Below, piece after piece: positions 6,835 through 8,457 of a stretch of DNA of 8,457 bases. The notes below the pieces were generated by a model. The model was not told the origin of the DNA. It was given only the letters and a program-made list of their open reading frames with translations, and did no database searches. The stretch's first letter is position 1. Each line of letters opens with the position of its first letter. The stretch lies in contig DYDT01000174.1 in the NCBI GenBank assembly GCA_020404485.1, positions 1-8,457 of the forward strand, given 5' to 3'. A program made the position numbers and the translations under genes. The stretch comes from Rickettsia endosymbiont of Diachasma alloeum. GTDB lineage: Bacteria > Pseudomonadota > Alphaproteobacteria > Rickettsiales > Rickettsiaceae.

Positions 6835-6842
6835 GATATAAT
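6834..6842 (+). promoter_or_regulatory. Extended -10 promoter for the ATPase gene
   Basis: TGATATAAT is a perfect extended -10 (TG, one base, TATAAT at 6837-6842). No good -35 is found 16-18 bp upstream, which is common for extended -10 promoters. The region that would hold the spacer and -35 is the hairpin at 6802-6834. Transcription would begin near 6849, leaving about 20 nt before the ATG at 6870. Confidence 0.6.
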
Positions 6843-6869
6843 CTTTTTAAAGATGAAATATTGTGATTT

Positions 6870-8009
6870 ATGAGAGCTATTATTGAACGCCCAAATTATC
6901 TAGAAAAAATAAAAACTCAATTTTTAAGTCATAAGATTGTAGCACTTTTAGGTCCAAGGCAATGCGGCAAAACTACTTTAGCTCGTCAATTTGCTCATAA
7001 TAAAAAAGAAGTACATTTTTTTGACTTAGAAGATATCAGAGATTTAGCTGCATTAGAAAATCCTTATATAACACTGGAAAATAAAAAAGGCTTAATTATC
7101 ATTGATGAAATTCAAAGATTACCAAACTTATTTCCTACGCTGCGGGTTTTAGCTGATAAAAATACAGAACAACAATTTTTAATATTAGGTAGTGCTTCAA
7201 GAGATTTAATTAGACAATCCTCAGAAACTCTTGCCGGTAGAATATCCTATATTGAGGTACATCCTTTTTCTTTATTGGAAGTAAATAACATAAAACAATT
7301 ACATTTATTTGGTGGTTTTCCGAATTGCTACCTTTATCCCGAGACAGGATTTGATTGGCTAGAGCAATATATTAGAACTTTTTTAGAGCGTGATATTCCA
7401 AATCTTGGTTTTTCGATTCCACCCACTACATTACGTCGTTTTTGGACTATGCTTGCTCATTATCATGGAAATATTTTTAATGCTTCTGGAATTGGGAAAT
7501 CTTTAGGAATCAGCGACCATACTATAAAAAATTATCTAGATATATTATCCGGTACTTTTATGATACGTCTACTATATCCATGGTTTGAAAATATTTCTAA
7601 ACGTCAAAAGAAACGTCCAAAAATATATTTTACTGATTCAGGTATATTTCATCATTTAATTGATATTTATTCACAAGAACAATTATTAAAAAATCCAAAA
7701 CTAGGAGCTAGTTTTGAGGGCTTTGCTTTAGAACAAATAATAAGGCTGTTTGATAAACGAAGCGAGGATTGCTATTATTGGGGAATACATCAAGAAGGGG
7801 AACTAGATTTGTTTATAAAGCATAAAGGCTTGAAACTAGGTTTTGAGTTTAAATTTAGCGACGCCCCTACCCTTACTCCTTCCATGCATATGGCTATACA
7901 ATATTTAGTCCTAGATGAATTATTTGTTATATATCCTGGAACTAAAAAATATCAATTAGCAAGTAACATAACCGTTGTACCTGTTAAGGATATAGTAACG
8001 CTTGTATAA
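6870..8009 (+). CDS. AAA ATPase with C-terminal DUF4143-type nuclease-like domain
   Basis: A 379-residue protein of the AAA_14/DUF4143 architecture, common in bacterial accessory regions; the precise role of the family is not established. The ATPase half shows Walker A GPRQCGKTT (28-36), Walker B LIIIDE (75-80), a sensor-like LILGSAS (104-110) and AGRISYIEVHPFSLLE (122-137). A middle part (about 185-235) looks like a winged helix (ASGIGKSLGISDHTIKNYLDIL). The C-terminal half resembles a PD-(D/E)xK fold: E283 in GASFEGFALEQ, D313 in GELDLFI and E326-F-K328 in GFEFKF. The length is normal for the family and the frame is intact. The start is the ATG 20 nt after the predicted transcription start, with only a weak AAAGATG 14 nt upstream. 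It converges on the next gene, with no partner gene beside it. It is not classed as a toxin or defence protein here. Confidence 0.85.
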   Translation: MRAIIERPNYLEKIKTQFLSHKIVALLGPRQCGKTTLARQFAHNKKEVHFFDLEDIRDLAALENPYITLENKKGLIIIDEIQRLPNLFPTLRVLADKNTEQQFLILGSASRDLIRQSSETLAGRISYIEVHPFSLLEVNNIKQLHLFGGFPNCYLYPETGFDWLEQYIRTFLERDIPNLGFSIPPTTLRRFWTMLAHYHGNIFNASGIGKSLGISDHTIKNYLDILSGTFMIRLLYPWFENISKRQKKRPKIYFTDSGIFHHLIDIYSQEQLLKNPKLGASFEGFALEQIIRLFDKRSEDCYYWGIHQEGELDLFIKHKGLKLGFEFKFSDAPTLTPSMHMAIQYLVLDELFVIYPGTKKYQLASNITVVPVKDIVTLV

Positions 8010-8040
8010 TATTTAATAGTGCTAGACAGTTATTAATATT
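8008..8040. terminator. Possible bidirectional terminator between convergent genes
   Basis: AATATT (8008-8013) plus AATA (8015-8018) can pair with TATT (8031-8034) and AATATT (8035-8040), with one bulged T and a 12-nt loop. The stem overlaps the stop codons of both converging genes, an economical position for a shared terminator. It is all A-U and therefore weak, and such stems are frequent by chance in this base composition. Confidence 0.35.
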
Positions 8041-8369
8041 TACACTTCCAAATACGCTTCACTACTTATTGGCTCATTAAGAACGCCTAAAAGTTTTATA
8101 CCTAACTTAGCAAAATCATTTATAGGATCATATTCATGAAGTGAAGTAAGCAAGATAAACGGCTCAACTTTTATTTCTGTGCAAGATGGGAATTTTTTAT
8201 GAAAAGTTTCAATAGCTCTAGTGGGGTTAGCATCTAAATATCTCCAGAATGCGATAAAATTCCAAGAGGGTGCTAAAGGACCACTATCACTAGTAAATGG
8301 ATTTGTTTCAGAATCGGCAATTATTTGCAGTAGTTGAGAGTTTATCTTACATTTAGTAAACTCAACCAC
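8040..8369 (-). CDS. Hypothetical protein, possibly 5'-truncated
   Basis: I do not recognise this protein. The 109 residues appear globular, without a signal peptide or membrane segment: FTKCKINSQLLQIIAD, then LAPSWNFIAFWRYLDANPTR (32-51), a possibly helical AIETFHKKFP, a strand-like TEIKVEPFILLTSL (64-77), and a C-terminal YDPINDFAKLGIKLLGVLNE. The mixed, non-repetitive composition looks like real coding sequence. The only start is a GTG at 8369-8367; there is no ATG and no Shine-Dalgarno before it. The frame stays open upstream through two hairpins to a TAA at 8417-8415, giving GTSSAYHQPTGSQPV ahead of it. That upstream part looks like an inserted palindromic repeat, so the original N-terminus may be lost and the gene may be a remnant. 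It converges with the ATPase gene. Confidence 0.5.
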   Translation of the reverse strand: MVEFTKCKINSQLLQIIADSETNPFTSDSGPLAPSWNFIAFWRYLDANPTRAIETFHKKFPSCTEIKVEPFILLTSLHEYDPINDFAKLGIKLLGVLNEPISSEAYLEV

Positions 8370-8436
8370 TACCGGCTGAGAGCCGGTAGGTTGATGGTAG
8401 GCACTGGAAGTGCCTTAGAATTTAAGCTAAAGCTTA
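8362..8436. repeat. Cluster of three hairpins, probable palindromic repeat insertion
   Basis: Three adjacent hairpins are visible. The first pairs CTACCGGCT (8369-8377) with AGCCGGTAG (8381-8389), extended by TCAAC (8362-8366) with GTTGA (8390-8394) across a 2-nt bulge. The second pairs AGGCACT (8399-8405) with AGTGCCT (8409-8415). The third pairs TAAGCT (8423-8428) with AGCTTA (8431-8436). Hairpins one and two are clearly richer in G and C than the surroundings. On the minus strand all three frames are open through them, including one reading KALPVPTINLPALSR. I associate such readings with recurrent repeats in Rickettsia, but this is memory only. Confidence 0.55.
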
Positions 8437-8457
8437 TTCCAATCTAATGTTAGAAAT

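Noticed and set aside
8362..8457. Possible tRNA or structured ncRNA at the right edge
   Set aside because: No T-loop, anticodon arm or CCA-type end is visible; consecutive simple hairpins fit a repeat better.

Overview
The window is strongly AT-rich. It carries ordinary alphaproteobacterial housekeeping genes with mostly weak Shine-Dalgarno sequences, and its intergenic space is filled with nested palindromic repeats of the kind known in Rickettsia. Together with the gene content (miaB, a PBP1A gene, a class D beta-lactamase, a CPD photolyase, an AAA/DUF4143-type ATPase) this points to a Rickettsia or close relative. The species cannot be named from the sequence alone.

Bases 1-110 are not natural chromosome. 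Positions 42-83 match the 42-base 454 Titanium paired-end circularisation linker, which contains a perfect 34-base loxP site (46-79). The linker sits between two inverted copies of the same short piece of an IS256-type transposase gene. The genuine sequence resumes at about 84 inside the 5' end of that insertion sequence, whose outer end lies near 247. A 29-bp palindrome follows at 253-281.

From 316 to 4103 there is a likely two-gene operon: a consensus sigma-70 promoter, miaB (tRNA ms2i6A methylthiotransferase) and, 16 bp later, mrcA (bifunctional class A penicillin-binding protein 1A). A class D, OXA-1-like beta-lactamase gene follows on the same strand after 72 bp with its own weak promoter candidate. 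A peptidoglycan synthase and a beta-lactamase therefore lie side by side.

The 357-bp gap at 4977-5333 holds nested palindromic repeats and no gene. It is followed by phr, a class I CPD photolyase with its key residues intact. A 13-bp-arm hairpin then touches an extended -10 promoter that appears to drive an AAA ATPase with a C-terminal nuclease-like (DUF4143-type) domain. A converging minus-strand hypothetical gene (8040-8369) closes the window. Its upstream side runs into a cluster of hairpins that looks like another inserted palindromic repeat, so its true 5' end is doubtful.

No tRNA, rRNA, CRISPR array or clear novel multi-gene system was found. The points most worth a second look are the linker artefact, the SxL-motif beta-lactamase next to a PBP gene, the hairpin-promoter overlap before the ATPase, and the repeat cluster fused to the last reading frame.
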